Positions 8,490-16,660 of a stretch of 33,016 bases of DNA are shown in pieces. The DNA lies in assembly GCA_026705565.1 (NCBI GenBank), contig JAPPAJ010000032.1, forward strand, positions 1 through 33,016, written 5' to 3'. The notes under the pieces were generated by a model. The model searched no databases. It saw only the letters and a list, made by a program, of their open reading frames with translations, and was not told the DNA's origin. Positions within the stretch are counted from its first letter, which is position 1. Each line of letters begins with the position of its first letter. The position numbers and the translations under genes are program-made. This DNA comes from Caldilineaceae bacterium (lineage in GTDB: Bacteria > Chloroflexota > Anaerolineae > Caldilineales > Caldilineaceae).

Positions 8490-9347
8490 TCACGCCTGAA
8501 TGTGCTGGTCGGCGATGCCCTTCATCAAGTCCAGGTAATCCCACTCGGTCTTGCCGGCGGCCATCGGCTGGTCGAAGATGAGGGAAAAGGGTCCCTGGAA
8601 GTCGTGTTCGTTGAGTACGCGCATGCCGCCGATCAGATCGTCCGGGATGATGGCCCCGTCGTCGGTGTACCGGGCCTTGGCATGGGCGGACGTGGCATGC
8701 GGCGCGATCTTGGCAAATTCCTCGTAGCGATCCTCGCCCTTGAAGTTGCCGAAATCGGCACAGATGGTGATTTGGCCGTCACAGAGTTCGAGGATGGCCA
8801 GCAGCTGATCCGCCTTCAGCGACAGCTTCTTGAAATTCTCGGTAAAAACCTTCACGCCCCGTTCTGCCCCGTAGGCATGAAGCTCCTTGAGGGCATCCGC
8901 ACTTTGCCGAATGTTGGGATCCTCCGTCAGGCTGCCGTTGGCATGCACGGGATCGGTATCGCCGGCAATCACGCGGGCCGCGCTGGCGCCAAGTTCGCCC
9001 GCCGTGTCGATCCAACTGCGGATCCAGGCTGTATCCCTGTCCCGGACCGCCGGATCCGGCGCTGTGATGTCTCCATCGTCGATCAGGATTGAGTACAGTT
9101 CGACATTGTGCGTGTCCGCTTCGGCCGCAAGTTCCGCGAGATAACCCTCGTCGCGGGAACTGAAGTGGAAGTGGCACAGTTCCAAGGTGCGGATGCCGTG
9201 GGCTGCGGCCCTGCCGGGCAGTTCCAGGAGATCGATTTCCCGGGTGGGACCGGGCGGGGCTTGCTTGGCGGGATCGAAGCCGTCCAGCCACATGGCCCCC
9301 AAGGCTCGATGCAGGGTCCATGAAGAAACGGAGATACGGGCGGTCAT
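8490..9347 (-). CDS. TIM-barrel sugar isomerase/epimerase (AP endonuclease 2-like)
   Basis: Predicted metal-dependent sugar (phosphate) isomerase or epimerase, 285 residues, the normal size for the family. Recognised metal-ligand positions are E170 in F-T-E-N, D198 in A-D-F-G-N and H222 in S-A-H-A-K-A. The fourth ligand, usually a glutamate in an S-x-E/S-I-E context on the last strand, appears to be replaced in S-L-I-F-D-Q at 255-260. The start overlaps the kinase stop as ATGA (9344-9347), giving translational coupling. A longer reading to 9878 in the same frame would run through the kinase gene and is rejected. It probably acts on the imported sugar or the kinase product; direction and substrate are unknown. 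Confidence 0.85.
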   Translation of the reverse strand: MTARISVSSWTLHRALGAMWLDGFDPAKQAPPGPTREIDLLELPGRAAAHGIRTLELCHFHFSSRDEGYLAELAAEADTHNVELYSILIDDGDITAPDPAVRDRDTAWIRSWIDTAGELGASAARVIAGDTDPVHANGSLTEDPNIRQSADALKELHAYGAERGVKVFTENFKKLSLKADQLLAILELCDGQITICADFGNFKGEDRYEEFAKIAPHATSAHAKARYTDDGAIIPDDLIGGMRVLNEHDFQGPFSLIFDQPMAAGKTEWDYLDLMKGIADQHIQA

Positions 9348-10285
9348 GGTCTGGTCCTCGTTATGGGCTGGGATTCCAAGGGTTGTTCCTGCATGAGGGC
9401 ATGGACTGCATCCTGCCGCGGCAGGCCGTTGCGTGATCCTACTGTACCGCAGCAGAGCGCGGCGGTCGCGCTGGCGAACCTGAGGGTTTCCAACCAGGGA
9501 AGGCCCGCGGCCAGGGCACCTGCATATGCGCCGTGGAAAGCATCGCCGGCGCCGTTGGTATCCAGCACTTCGACCTGATGGGCAGGCATGGACCCGAACG
9601 CACCATCGCGGGCCCACAGCAGCCCCTTGTCTCCGCAGGTCACCACCAACGTCTGCCGGTCGTTGGCCAGCCGCACGACTGCGGCCGCCGGATCCGCCAG
9701 TCCCGCCAGTGCAGTCGCGTACCGCTCGGATCCGACCACGTGGTCCACGCGAACCGCCAGATCCAGGATGTCCCGGGATGCGCTGTCGGCATCGATCATC
9801 GACGGAATCCCCAGCCGTGCGGCCTGATCCAGCACCCGGTGGGCGACGGGCAACTGTCGGCCGTCCACCAGGACACAATCGGGTTGCAAGTCGGCGAGGG
9901 AGATCGCATCCGGGTCAATCGTTGGCTGTGGCAGCTTGTGGTTGACGAGCGCACGGCGGCCGTCCGGCTTGACCATGATCGCGGAGATGCTGGTGGGCAC
10001 CTCGCCGCGCAAGAGGAGATCCGTATGAACTCCGTGGGCCTCGAGTTCGGCGGCGTGGGCGTCTCCGAACATGTCCCGGCCCAGATAGGATGCCAGCCAG
10101 GTGTCGAAGCCCAGCCTCCCGGATGCGGCGGCTGCGTTGGCAGCCAACCCGCCGCCGCATTGGGCAAGGTCCCGCGCCGTACCCTTTTCGTCGGGACCGA
10201 AGTGATGGTTGACGGTGAAGGTGAGGTCCCAGCAGGCATACCCGATTGCCAGGACGCGCCCCGCCAGGATTTTGTCTACGGTCAC
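9344..10285 (-). CDS. PfkB-family carbohydrate kinase
   Basis: Ribokinase-type ATP-dependent sugar kinase, 313 residues. It shows the N-terminal substrate G-G motif in C-G-G-G-L-A-A-N-A (43-51) and the C-terminal PfkB signature D-T-N-G-A-G-D-A-F at 242-250, with catalytic base D248. The start is GTG 10285 (M-T-V-D-K-I); a CAGGA about 11 bases upstream is a weak ribosome site. It lies 69 bases downstream of the ATPase gene and its stop overlaps the isomerase start, so it belongs to the importer operon and likely phosphorylates the imported sugar or a keto-deoxy acid from it. It is the only sugar kinase in the window. The exact substrate cannot be assigned from these motifs. Confidence 0.9.
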   Translation of the reverse strand: MTVDKILAGRVLAIGYACWDLTFTVNHHFGPDEKGTARDLAQCGGGLAANAAAASGRLGFDTWLASYLGRDMFGDAHAAELEAHGVHTDLLLRGEVPTSISAIMVKPDGRRALVNHKLPQPTIDPDAISLADLQPDCVLVDGRQLPVAHRVLDQAARLGIPSMIDADSASRDILDLAVRVDHVVGSERYATALAGLADPAAAVVRLANDRQTLVVTCGDKGLLWARDGAFGSMPAHQVEVLDTNGAGDAFHGAYAGALAAGLPWLETLRFASATAALCCGTVGSRNGLPRQDAVHALMQEQPLESQPITRTRP

Positions 10286-10354
10286 GGGCCCATGGTCCTG
10301 CCGAAAAGCACCAAATTGTCTTCGGCTCCCGGCTACAGGGCGATATTCAACCGG

Positions 10355-11353
10355 TCAAGCCAGGATTTTTGCTTCCTCGTCGTAGAGAAAGCAGGATGCA
10401 TTGTGATTGTTGGCCCCGACCGGGAAGGGCACGGGAGATGCCTCCAGGCAGCGGTCCATCCGCTGCGTGCAACGGGGATAGAACCGACAGCCGCTGTCCA
10501 CGCTGACACGCATTTCCTCGTCGTCGATGGTGGTGGCCTCGTCGCCGCCCCACTTCACGGACGGATCGGGGACCGGAATCGAATCGAGCAGCAGTTGCAC
10601 GTACGGATGCTTCGGGTTCTCGATCACCGCAGCGGCCTCACCGCTTTCGGCCACCGATCCCTGGTAGAGCAGATAGATGTGGTCCCCAATTTGGTAGGCC
10701 GTGCTCAAGTCGTGGGTGATGTACAGGAAGGACATGCCCTCCTCGTCCCGCAGGCGCAGCATGATGTCCAGAATCATGGCCCGCAGCGAGGCGTCCACCA
10801 TGGAAACGGGCTCGTCGGCCACGATCAGCTTGGGTTTCAGCATGTAGGCCCGAGCCATCATCATGCGCTGGCGTTGTCCCCCGCTCAACTGGTGCGGGTA
10901 CTTCTCCAGCACCTCCTCTCCGCGCATGCCCACCACGTTTAGGGCATCCTCGATCATGTCTCTGGCTTCGGCCTTGCTCGAGGCCATCTTGAAGTTGCGG
11001 ATGATCAAGTCAAACACGTGCTTGACTCGGTAGAACGGGTTGTAGACGGCATACGGATCCTGGAAGACGGCCTGCACCTCCCGTCGATAGTCTATGCGCT
11101 CCTGGGCGGTCATTTCCGCCAGATCCCGGCCGCGGTAGATGATTTGGCCGGATGTCAGGTCCGTGAATCCCAGCACCAGGTTCGCCAGGGTCGACTTGCC
11201 GCTGCCGGACTCGCCGGCAATGGTGGTGATGGTGGCCGGGGACTCCTCGATGGTCAGGTCGTAGTCCTGCAGGGCCACGGTGACGGGGCCCGCGCTGAGC
11301 ATGCCGCCGCCGTAGATTTTGGTGGCCTTTTTGATGTCCAGCAGTGGTGCCAT
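10355..11353 (-). CDS. Opp/Dpp-type ABC transporter ATPase (DppF-like)
   Basis: Second ATPase of the region 2 importer, 332 residues. Walker A G-E-S-G-S-G-K-S-T is at 47-55, Q-loop Q98, signature L-S-G-G-Q at 156-160, Walker B D180-E181 and switch H214. The D-loop reads S-M-V-D rather than the usual S-A-L-D, a mild departure. Four C-terminal cysteines (C289, C295, C302, C321) follow the subfamily pattern. ATG 11353 starts the conserved region directly; an in-frame extension to 11530 would overlap the upstream ATPase gene with low-complexity Arg/Pro sequence and is rejected. It lies 62 bases after the partner ATPase. Confidence 0.92.
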   Translation of the reverse strand: MAPLLDIKKATKIYGGGMLSAGPVTVALQDYDLTIEESPATITTIAGESGSGKSTLANLVLGFTDLTSGQIIYRGRDLAEMTAQERIDYRREVQAVFQDPYAVYNPFYRVKHVFDLIIRNFKMASSKAEARDMIEDALNVVGMRGEEVLEKYPHQLSGGQRQRMMMARAYMLKPKLIVADEPVSMVDASLRAMILDIMLRLRDEEGMSFLYITHDLSTAYQIGDHIYLLYQGSVAESGEAAAVIENPKHPYVQLLLDSIPVPDPSVKWGGDEATTIDDEEMRVSVDSGCRFYPRCTQRMDRCLEASPVPFPVGANNHNASCFLYDEEAKILA

Positions 11354-11415
11354 TGCGGATGTGTCTCGCGGCTTTGTATTCGGTCGAGGATGTGCCGGTC
11401 TGAGGGCGTTCGGCC

Positions 11416-12456
11416 CTAGTGGAGGCGAACGCCGTCGTCGTCGTACAGGTGACAGGCGGTTTCGTGACGGCTGCGCAGCGCCCGCATGGGGGGATTCTCC
11501 TCGCGGCAAATGTCCATGACGTGGGGGCACCGCAGCTGGAAGATGCAGCCCTGCATGTGCGTGCGCAGATCATGGGTCAGCCCCTCGGTCAACTTGAGCG
11601 GCTTTTTCTCCTTGATCGACGGAATCGACTCGATTAGAAGCTGCGTGTAGGGGTGGAACTGCTCGTTGAAGATGGATTCGACCGGCGCAAACTCGACAAT
11701 GCGGCCTGCGTACATGACCGCCAGGCGATCCACCAGCTGGGCCATCAACCCCATGTCGTGGCCAATCACAATCATGGAGACGCCGAGGCGCTCCTTGACG
11801 TCCAACAGCGTTTCGCCCACCACGCGCTGCACGACCACATCCAGGGCGCTGGTCGGTTCGTCCGCGATGACCAACACTGGGTCCAAGGCGATCGCCATGG
11901 CAATGCAGGCCCGTTGCTTCATGCCGCCGCTCAGTTCATGGGGGTACATGTCGTAGACGCGGCTGGGCAGGCCCACCAGCTGCAGTAGCTGGAGAATGCG
12001 TTCCTTGAGTTCCCGGTTGGAGATCCTGCCTTCGTGGGTGCGAATGGTGTCCTTGATTTGCGAACTGATGCGCATGACCGGGTTCAGCGAGTTCATGGCG
12101 CCCTGTGGAATCAGGGACAGCTTGGTCCAGCGGGTTTCGCGCAGGTCGTCTCCCTCCAAGTCGGCCAGGTTGACCGAGTCCAGATTGATTTCCCCGCCCG
12201 CAATGCGCCCCGGGGGTTGCACCAGGCGCAAAATCGCCATGGCGGTGGTGGTCTTGCCGCAGCCGGACTCGCCCACCAGGCCGATGATCTCGCCGCGCTG
12301 CACCTTGAAGGACACGTTGTCGACCGCCCGGACGTCGCCGGTCGGTGTGGAGTAGAAGACCTGCAGGTTCCGGATGTCCAGGATCGCGTCCTGTTCCGCC
12401 GGACCGCGGTCCACCGTGACAGTGTCCACGGAGTCGATGGTTGTCGCAGCGGTCAT
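11416..12456 (-). CDS. Opp/Dpp-type ABC transporter ATPase (DppD-like)
   Basis: First ATPase of the region 2 importer, 346 residues, with a short poorly conserved N-terminal extension of about 24 residues. Walker [10 protein letters not shown] is at 62-70, Q-loop Q118, signature L-S-G-G-M at 175-179, Walker B D199-E200 and switch H233. C-terminal cysteines C304, C310, C317 and C335 match the possible iron-sulfur pattern of this subfamily. Its start codon overlaps the stop of the DppC-like permease (ATGA at 12453-12456), so translation is coupled. The order in the direction of transcription is binding protein, DppB, DppC, this gene, second ATPase. Confidence 0.93.
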   Translation of the reverse strand: MTAATTIDSVDTVTVDRGPAEQDAILDIRNLQVFYSTPTGDVRAVDNVSFKVQRGEIIGLVGESGCGKTTTAMAILRLVQPPGRIAGGEINLDSVNLADLEGDDLRETRWTKLSLIPQGAMNSLNPVMRISSQIKDTIRTHEGRISNRELKERILQLLQLVGLPSRVYDMYPHELSGGMKQRACIAMAIALDPVLVIADEPTSALDVVVQRVVGETLLDVKERLGVSMIVIGHDMGLMAQLVDRLAVMYAGRIVEFAPVESIFNEQFHPYTQLLIESIPSIKEKKPLKLTEGLTHDLRTHMQGCIFQLRCPHVMDICREENPPMRALRSRHETACHLYDDDGVRLH

Positions 12457-13397
12457 TGCTCCCGGATCCCCCGCAGTCTCGGATTGGCGATTTCGTCAAG
12501 GCCCACGGTCATCAGGAACAGTCCGGTGAATACGATCACCAAGGCCACAATCGGCATGCCCCACCACCACCACATGCCGCGGAACAGCGCCGAGACATAC
12601 ATGGCGTGGTAAATGGTCATGCCCATGGTGGGAATGCGGGTTGGTCCCAATCCCAGGGCCTCGAGACCGGTGGCGGCCAGGATGGCTCCGGACACGTTGC
12701 CTGTCAGGCTCGCGGCCAGGTACGGCAGCATGTTCGGCAGCATCTCGCGGAACAGGATGGAAAAGGTGTTGGCGCCGGACAGGCGGGCCATCTGCACGTA
12801 GCCGCGCTCGCGCATCGACAGGACCTGGGCGCGCAGGAGGCGCGTCGGCCCGGGCCAGGCGAAGGCTGCCAACAGAAGTGCCAGGATTACTACATCCAGG
12901 TTCTTGACGAAGGCCGAAATCACGATCAGGACGGCCAGTGCGGGAATCGTGATGATCGAGTCGCTGATGGTCCGGACGAAGGCATCCCACCAGCCGCCGA
13001 TGAAGCCGGCTGAGAAGCCCAGGACCACGCCGATGAGCATGCCCGCACCGGCCGCGATCAGACCGATGTGCAGCGACCGCGGCGCCCCCACCAGCAGCAC
13101 CGCCGTCAGGTCCCGGCCGTCGCTGTCGGTCCCCAGCGGATACTCCGGATCGGGTTCGCCGAAGAATGGATTGTCAATGTTGGTCCAAGCCGGGGGCAGG
13201 TTCAACGGCGCGGAGGCAACCCGCGCCCGGGTCGTGTCATAGAGGCCCAGCGGACCGGCTCCCGCCATCAGCAGAATGATGGCAATCATCGACAGGCCGA
13301 GCAGAAACTTGAAGTTCAGCCACGGCGAGTCCCATGTGTTGAGGCCACGGCGGGCGGAGTCCTGGCTTCCAGTGGGTGCAGCTGTGGCGGCGCTCAT
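12453..13397 (-). CDS. Opp/Dpp-type ABC transporter permease (DppC-like)
   Basis: Inner-membrane subunit, 314 residues. Helix 1 is near 31-52. The family motif L-G-T-D-S-D-G-R-D is at 88-96. Further helices lie near 108-135, 150-182, 225-250 and 275-300, and the EAA loop is near 196-219 (Y-V-Q-M-A-R-L-S-G). Residues 270-280 hold an unusual tryptophan run (M-W-W-W-W-G) inside the last membrane region. Unlike its counterpart at 1083, the segment between helix 1 and the G-T-D motif is short (about 35 residues), so this is the more usual form. ATGA overlaps at both ends couple it to the DppB-like gene upstream and the ATPase downstream. Confidence 0.92.
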   Translation of the reverse strand: MSAATAAPTGSQDSARRGLNTWDSPWLNFKFLLGLSMIAIILLMAGAGPLGLYDTTRARVASAPLNLPPAWTNIDNPFFGEPDPEYPLGTDSDGRDLTAVLLVGAPRSLHIGLIAAGAGMLIGVVLGFSAGFIGGWWDAFVRTISDSIITIPALAVLIVISAFVKNLDVVILALLLAAFAWPGPTRLLRAQVLSMRERGYVQMARLSGANTFSILFREMLPNMLPYLAASLTGNVSGAILAATGLEALGLGPTRIPTMGMTIYHAMYVSALFRGMWWWWGMPIVALVIVFTGLFLMTVGLDEIANPRLRGIREQ

Positions 13398-14410
13398 GCC
13401 TGGCCCTTGCTGTAGGTGATGCGCGGATCAATCATCGGGTAGAGCAGGTCGAGAATCAGGACGGCGGTCGCCACACCGACGATCAGCATGAACACGATGC
13501 CCTGGATCACGGTGTAGTCCGCCGAAATGATGGCCTGGTACAGGAAGTAGCCCAGGCCCGGATAGCCGAAGATGAGTTCCACCAGCAGCGAACCCCCGGC
13601 CACGGCTCCCAGATTGAGTGCCAGGGCCGTGACCTGCGGCAGCATCGAGTTGCGGATGCCGTAGAACCAGAAGATGCGTCGGGAGCGCAGGCCCTTGGCA
13701 TTCGCCAGAATCATGTAATCCTCGCCGTCCGTGGTCACCATCATGCCCCGCATGCCCAGGGCCCAGAACCCCATCGATGTGACCACGATGGAGAGAACCG
13801 GCAGCAGGCCGTGGTGGAGGACGCTGAGGATGAAGTCCAGGTTCCATCCCGGTTCCACCCCGCGGCCGTAGTTGCCGAAGGCGGGGAAGATTTTCCACTT
13901 GAAGGCCAGGAATGAAATCAGGAGGATCCCGAACATGAAGAACGGGATGGAGGTGAAGGTCAGGGACACCGGCAGGATGTTGCGGATGAACGCCGGTACC
14001 CGGCGCCAGGCCATCAACGCGCCAATCAGGTTGCCGGCGCAGAATGACAGAATTGTGGCAATGGACACCATGCCCAGGGTCCACGGCAGGGACCGGCCGA
14101 TGATGTCCGTAACTCGTGCGGGGAAATTGGCCAGGGAATAGCCAAGGTCAACCCGCACCATGCTCAGAAGATAGTTTCGGTATTGGACATGCCAAGGACC
14201 GTCCAAGCCGAATCGGGCGCGCCAGGCCTCGATCAGGTCGGCCGAGTTCTCAATGTAGCCGGCCTGTTGGATCATGCGCTCCACCATCGCCGTGATGGGG
14301 TCGCCCGGCGCCAGGCGGGGGATGGTGAAGATCAGGGTGGCGCCAATCCAGATGGTGAGGAGCCACATGCCAAGTCGGCGCAGGAAGTACCCCAGTGTCA
14401 ACTCGCTCAT
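13394..14410 (-). CDS. Opp/Dpp-type ABC transporter permease (DppB-like)
   Basis: Inner-membrane subunit, 338 residues. It opens with Y-F-L-R-R-L and a first helix, followed by the family R-L-A-P-G-D-P motif near 32-38. The cytoplasmic EAA loop contains D-Y-M-I-L-A-N-A-K-G-L, and the C-terminus ends with Y-P-M-I-D-P-R-I, typical of DppB proteins. The ATG at 14410 follows the binding-protein stop by about 100 bases that contain a strong hairpin. Its own stop overlaps the next permease start (ATGA). It pairs with the following gene to form the membrane channel; substrate specificity would come from the binding protein upstream. Confidence 0.92.
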   Translation of the reverse strand: MSELTLGYFLRRLGMWLLTIWIGATLIFTIPRLAPGDPITAMVERMIQQAGYIENSADLIEAWRARFGLDGPWHVQYRNYLLSMVRVDLGYSLANFPARVTDIIGRSLPWTLGMVSIATILSFCAGNLIGALMAWRRVPAFIRNILPVSLTFTSIPFFMFGILLISFLAFKWKIFPAFGNYGRGVEPGWNLDFILSVLHHGLLPVLSIVVTSMGFWALGMRGMMVTTDGEDYMILANAKGLRSRRIFWFYGIRNSMLPQVTALALNLGAVAGGSLLVELIFGYPGLGYFLYQAIISADYTVIQGIVFMLIVGVATAVLILDLLYPMIDPRITYSKGQA

Positions 14411-14450
14411 GTGCGTGTTCCCCCGGTGGCGGCCAATTCAATTCGGTTGA

Positions 14451-14484
14451 ACGGGAGCGGGGGCTCTGAGACCCCCACTCCCGT
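14451..14484 (-). promoter_or_regulatory. Intercistronic stem-loop between binding-protein and permease genes
   Basis: Arms at 14451-14463 (ACGGGAGCGGGGG) and 14472-14484 pair over 13 positions with an 8-base loop. The one non-Watson-Crick position becomes a G-U pair in the minus-strand transcript. No T-run follows, so the element looks more like an RNA-stability or partial-termination hairpin than a full terminator. In many solute-binding-protein operons such a hairpin lets the binding protein be made in large excess over the permeases. That known arrangement fits this position exactly. Confidence 0.65.
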
Positions 14485-14511
14485 ATCCAAATCACTTGTC
14501 GGCGTCAGCCT

Positions 14512-16347
14512 TTACTGGGCGGCCGTGACTTCGTGAATGATGTAGTGGGTGTGCTGCCACCAGGTCGGTGGGTGGATGTACTGGTTGTCGTAGGTGGGCC
14601 AGTTCGTCCAGTAGGTCTCCATGAACGGAATGATCTTCTTGGCCTCGGTAATCGGAATCACCGGCAGGTCCTCGAAAAGCAGTGCGGAGGCCTCCACGAA
14701 GAGATCGTCCACGGCCGGGTCGCCCACGGCCAAGGCGCCGATCTGGTCGACAAGGGCGCTGAAGGCTTCGGCGTTGTCGCCGCTCCATCGCCACGAGTTC
14801 TTGTTGGCGCGCTCGCCAATCGGAACCAGCCAACGGGTGTTGAAGTTGTCGAGGGTGGCCCACGGCTCGTTCACGGAACCACAGGTTTGCCAGCCCATGC
14901 GGGACTCGAAGTTGCCATTGCGGAAGTTGTCACCCCAGATCTGACCGGCCTGGTTGACCTGCACGGCATCGACGCCCTGACGCTGCAACTGTTCGACAAC
15001 CACCTGCGCGATGCGCTTCTTCTCAATGAAGCCTTCGTGCACGGCGATCTCGAGCGAGAGCTCATCGCCGTCCTTGGTCCAGTAGCCGTCACCGTCGCGG
15101 GTGTAGCCCTTGCCGGACAGAATCTCGGCGGCCGTTTCAGGCGAGTGCGTGAACAGCTGGTCCACATCCCAGGTGCCGGCCGCATCGGCCAGGTCGACCA
15201 GGCGATCCAGCGGCGGATAGGCCGGGAAGGGATGCCGGTTCTTGAGGGTTGTGCCCTCGTAGGCAATGGCCACGATTTCGTCGCGGTCGATCATGTAGTT
15301 GAGCGCCCAGCGCATGTCCTTGTCGTTCCACGGCTCAATCGCGTTGTTCAGCTCGAACGTGCGGGAGCAGGGATCCGGGACCCAAGCCAGCGGCATGTCG
15401 GTGAACCACGTGACCACGTTGGGGTTCTGGGCCTGGACGGCCTGGAGCTGGCCCAATGTAATGTCCATGAGGCTGTCGATGCCGTCGTTGGCAAAGTTGT
15501 TGACCGCAGTCTCGTCGGAGGCGCTGCGGATCCAGATCAGCTTCTTGGGTTCCGGCATGTCCCGGAATCCGGCTTCAACGCCCCACCAGTTGTCGTCGCG
15601 GACGTAGCTGAACTCGGTCGGTGAAATGGTGTCCAGGATATAGGGTCCGGTCCACACGGGCCAACCTTGGTCGGCGTCGTAGAACTTGAAGGTCAGGGGA
15701 TCCTGACCGGCCCAAATGTGCTCGGGTACGATCGGCAGGGAGCCCCAGATCTTCACGGAGTGGTGGTCCAACTGGTAGCGCGGGTTCGGACGCGTCAGGT
15801 TGAACACGACCGTGAAGTCGTCAACCTTTTCGACGCTATCGACCCAGTCCTGTTGCGCGGCCGCGTAGCTCAGTTCCGTGTGCTCCAACAGCATGTTCAT
15901 GGTGAAGACCACGTCGTCGGCGTTGAAGTCCTCGCCGTCGCTCCACCTCACGCCCTTGCGGATGTTGAGGGTCCAGACGTCGAACGTGTCGTTCGGGACG
16001 AAGGACTCACCCAGCCACGGCTCCATTTCGCCGGTCTGGTAGTTGAGCATGAACAGCGGTTCGGTCGAAGCCTGATGGTTGCCTTGGTTGCGCAGGCCGC
16101 CGGGCACGTAGGGATTGTGCAGTTCGGGGTCGGCGAACTGGCCGCCGCGGGCATCAACCTCGAAGATCAGGGTTTCGGCGCGGGACGCGTTGGAGTAGTC
16201 CTCCATCATGTCGTCAGCATCGGCCATGGCCTCGCCGGAGTCGGCAGGCGCCGCGGGCTCGATGGCCGGGGTGCCCGCGCAGGCCGTAAAGGCCATGGCA
16301 AACACCAACAGCAACACGCTGAAGGGCAAAAGCTTTCTCAGCTTCAT
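14512..16347 (-). CDS. Extracellular solute-binding lipoprotein, family 5 (Opp/Dpp type)
   Basis: Substrate-capturing subunit of the region 2 importer, 611 residues. The N-terminus K-L-R-K-L-L-P-F, a hydrophobic stretch and F-T-A-C make a lipoprotein signal peptide with C23 as lipidation site. An Ala/Asp/Met-rich acidic linker (about 30-50) follows, then a family-5 body with the diagnostic V-R-W-S-D-G-E-D-F segment and C-terminal W-W-Q-H. ATG 16347 has GGAGG 6-7 bases upstream, the best ribosome site in the window, so an in-frame extension to 16434 is rejected. It is first in the operon, downstream of a roughly 310-base promoter region. Family 5 proteins bind peptides but also oligosaccharides; with a sugar kinase, isomerase and dehydratase in the operon, a carbohydrate ligand is favoured. 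Confidence 0.93.
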   Translation of the reverse strand: MKLRKLLPFSVLLLVFAMAFTACAGTPAIEPAAPADSGEAMADADDMMEDYSNASRAETLIFEVDARGGQFADPELHNPYVPGGLRNQGNHQASTEPLFMLNYQTGEMEPWLGESFVPNDTFDVWTLNIRKGVRWSDGEDFNADDVVFTMNMLLEHTELSYAAAQQDWVDSVEKVDDFTVVFNLTRPNPRYQLDHHSVKIWGSLPIVPEHIWAGQDPLTFKFYDADQGWPVWTGPYILDTISPTEFSYVRDDNWWGVEAGFRDMPEPKKLIWIRSASDETAVNNFANDGIDSLMDITLGQLQAVQAQNPNVVTWFTDMPLAWVPDPCSRTFELNNAIEPWNDKDMRWALNYMIDRDEIVAIAYEGTTLKNRHPFPAYPPLDRLVDLADAAGTWDVDQLFTHSPETAAEILSGKGYTRDGDGYWTKDGDELSLEIAVHEGFIEKKRIAQVVVEQLQRQGVDAVQVNQAGQIWGDNFRNGNFESRMGWQTCGSVNEPWATLDNFNTRWLVPIGERANKNSWRWSGDNAEAFSALVDQIGALAVGDPAVDDLFVEASALLFEDLPVIPITEAKKIIPFMETYWTNWPTYDNQYIHPPTWWQHTHYIIHEVTAAQ

Positions 16348-16660
16348 GAATTCCTCCGAAAGGAAGTGAACAAAAGAGCTCGTCCAGCGCGCAAGCCCGG
16401 GGATCCGGATCGACGGATCGGAATTCGAACGCAAATACTACGGGGATCCGTAGCGCGGCGCGCTGTGGGAGCGGATTGGATTCGGGGATTGTAAGGCTTG
16501 AAGCCAGTCCAATCCAAAAACGCGAAGGCTCGTTGTAAGGGGCAGGACCCGCGGACGAATCCTCAATCTTGTACAGGCCTGCCACCCTGCACGGAGGTTG
16601 TAGGACCTTGGAGCGCGCCGGGATGCCAAACGGGCGGACGTGTCCCGTCTTGGCAAGGGG
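16348..16660 (-). promoter_or_regulatory. Upstream region of the importer operon with a promoter candidate and nested dyads
   Basis: This 313-base gap has no gene. On the minus strand a -10 candidate TACAAT (16488-16493) is 18 bases downstream of a weak -35 TTGGAT (16512-16517), about 140 bases before the binding-protein start. Dyads surround it: GGATTGGA at 16473-16480 pairs with TCCAATCC at 16508-16515, and GGCTT-G-AAGCC (16495-16505) lies between -10 and -35. Nearer the gene, CTACGG-4-CCGTAG (about 16437-16452) and a GATCCG/CGGATC pair form further small dyads. This looks like an operator region, but no regulator gene is in the window to match it. The promoter assignment is weak because the -35 is poor. 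Confidence 0.4.

Noticed and set aside
9348-9878. Upstream extension of the isomerase at 8490-9347 in the same frame
   Set aside because: The extension overlaps the PfkB kinase catalytic region in another frame; the ATGA overlap at 9344-9347 marks the true start.
9533-10942. 469-codon open frame on the plus strand
   Set aside because: It runs antisense through the kinase and ATPase genes, whose motifs are complete on the minus strand.
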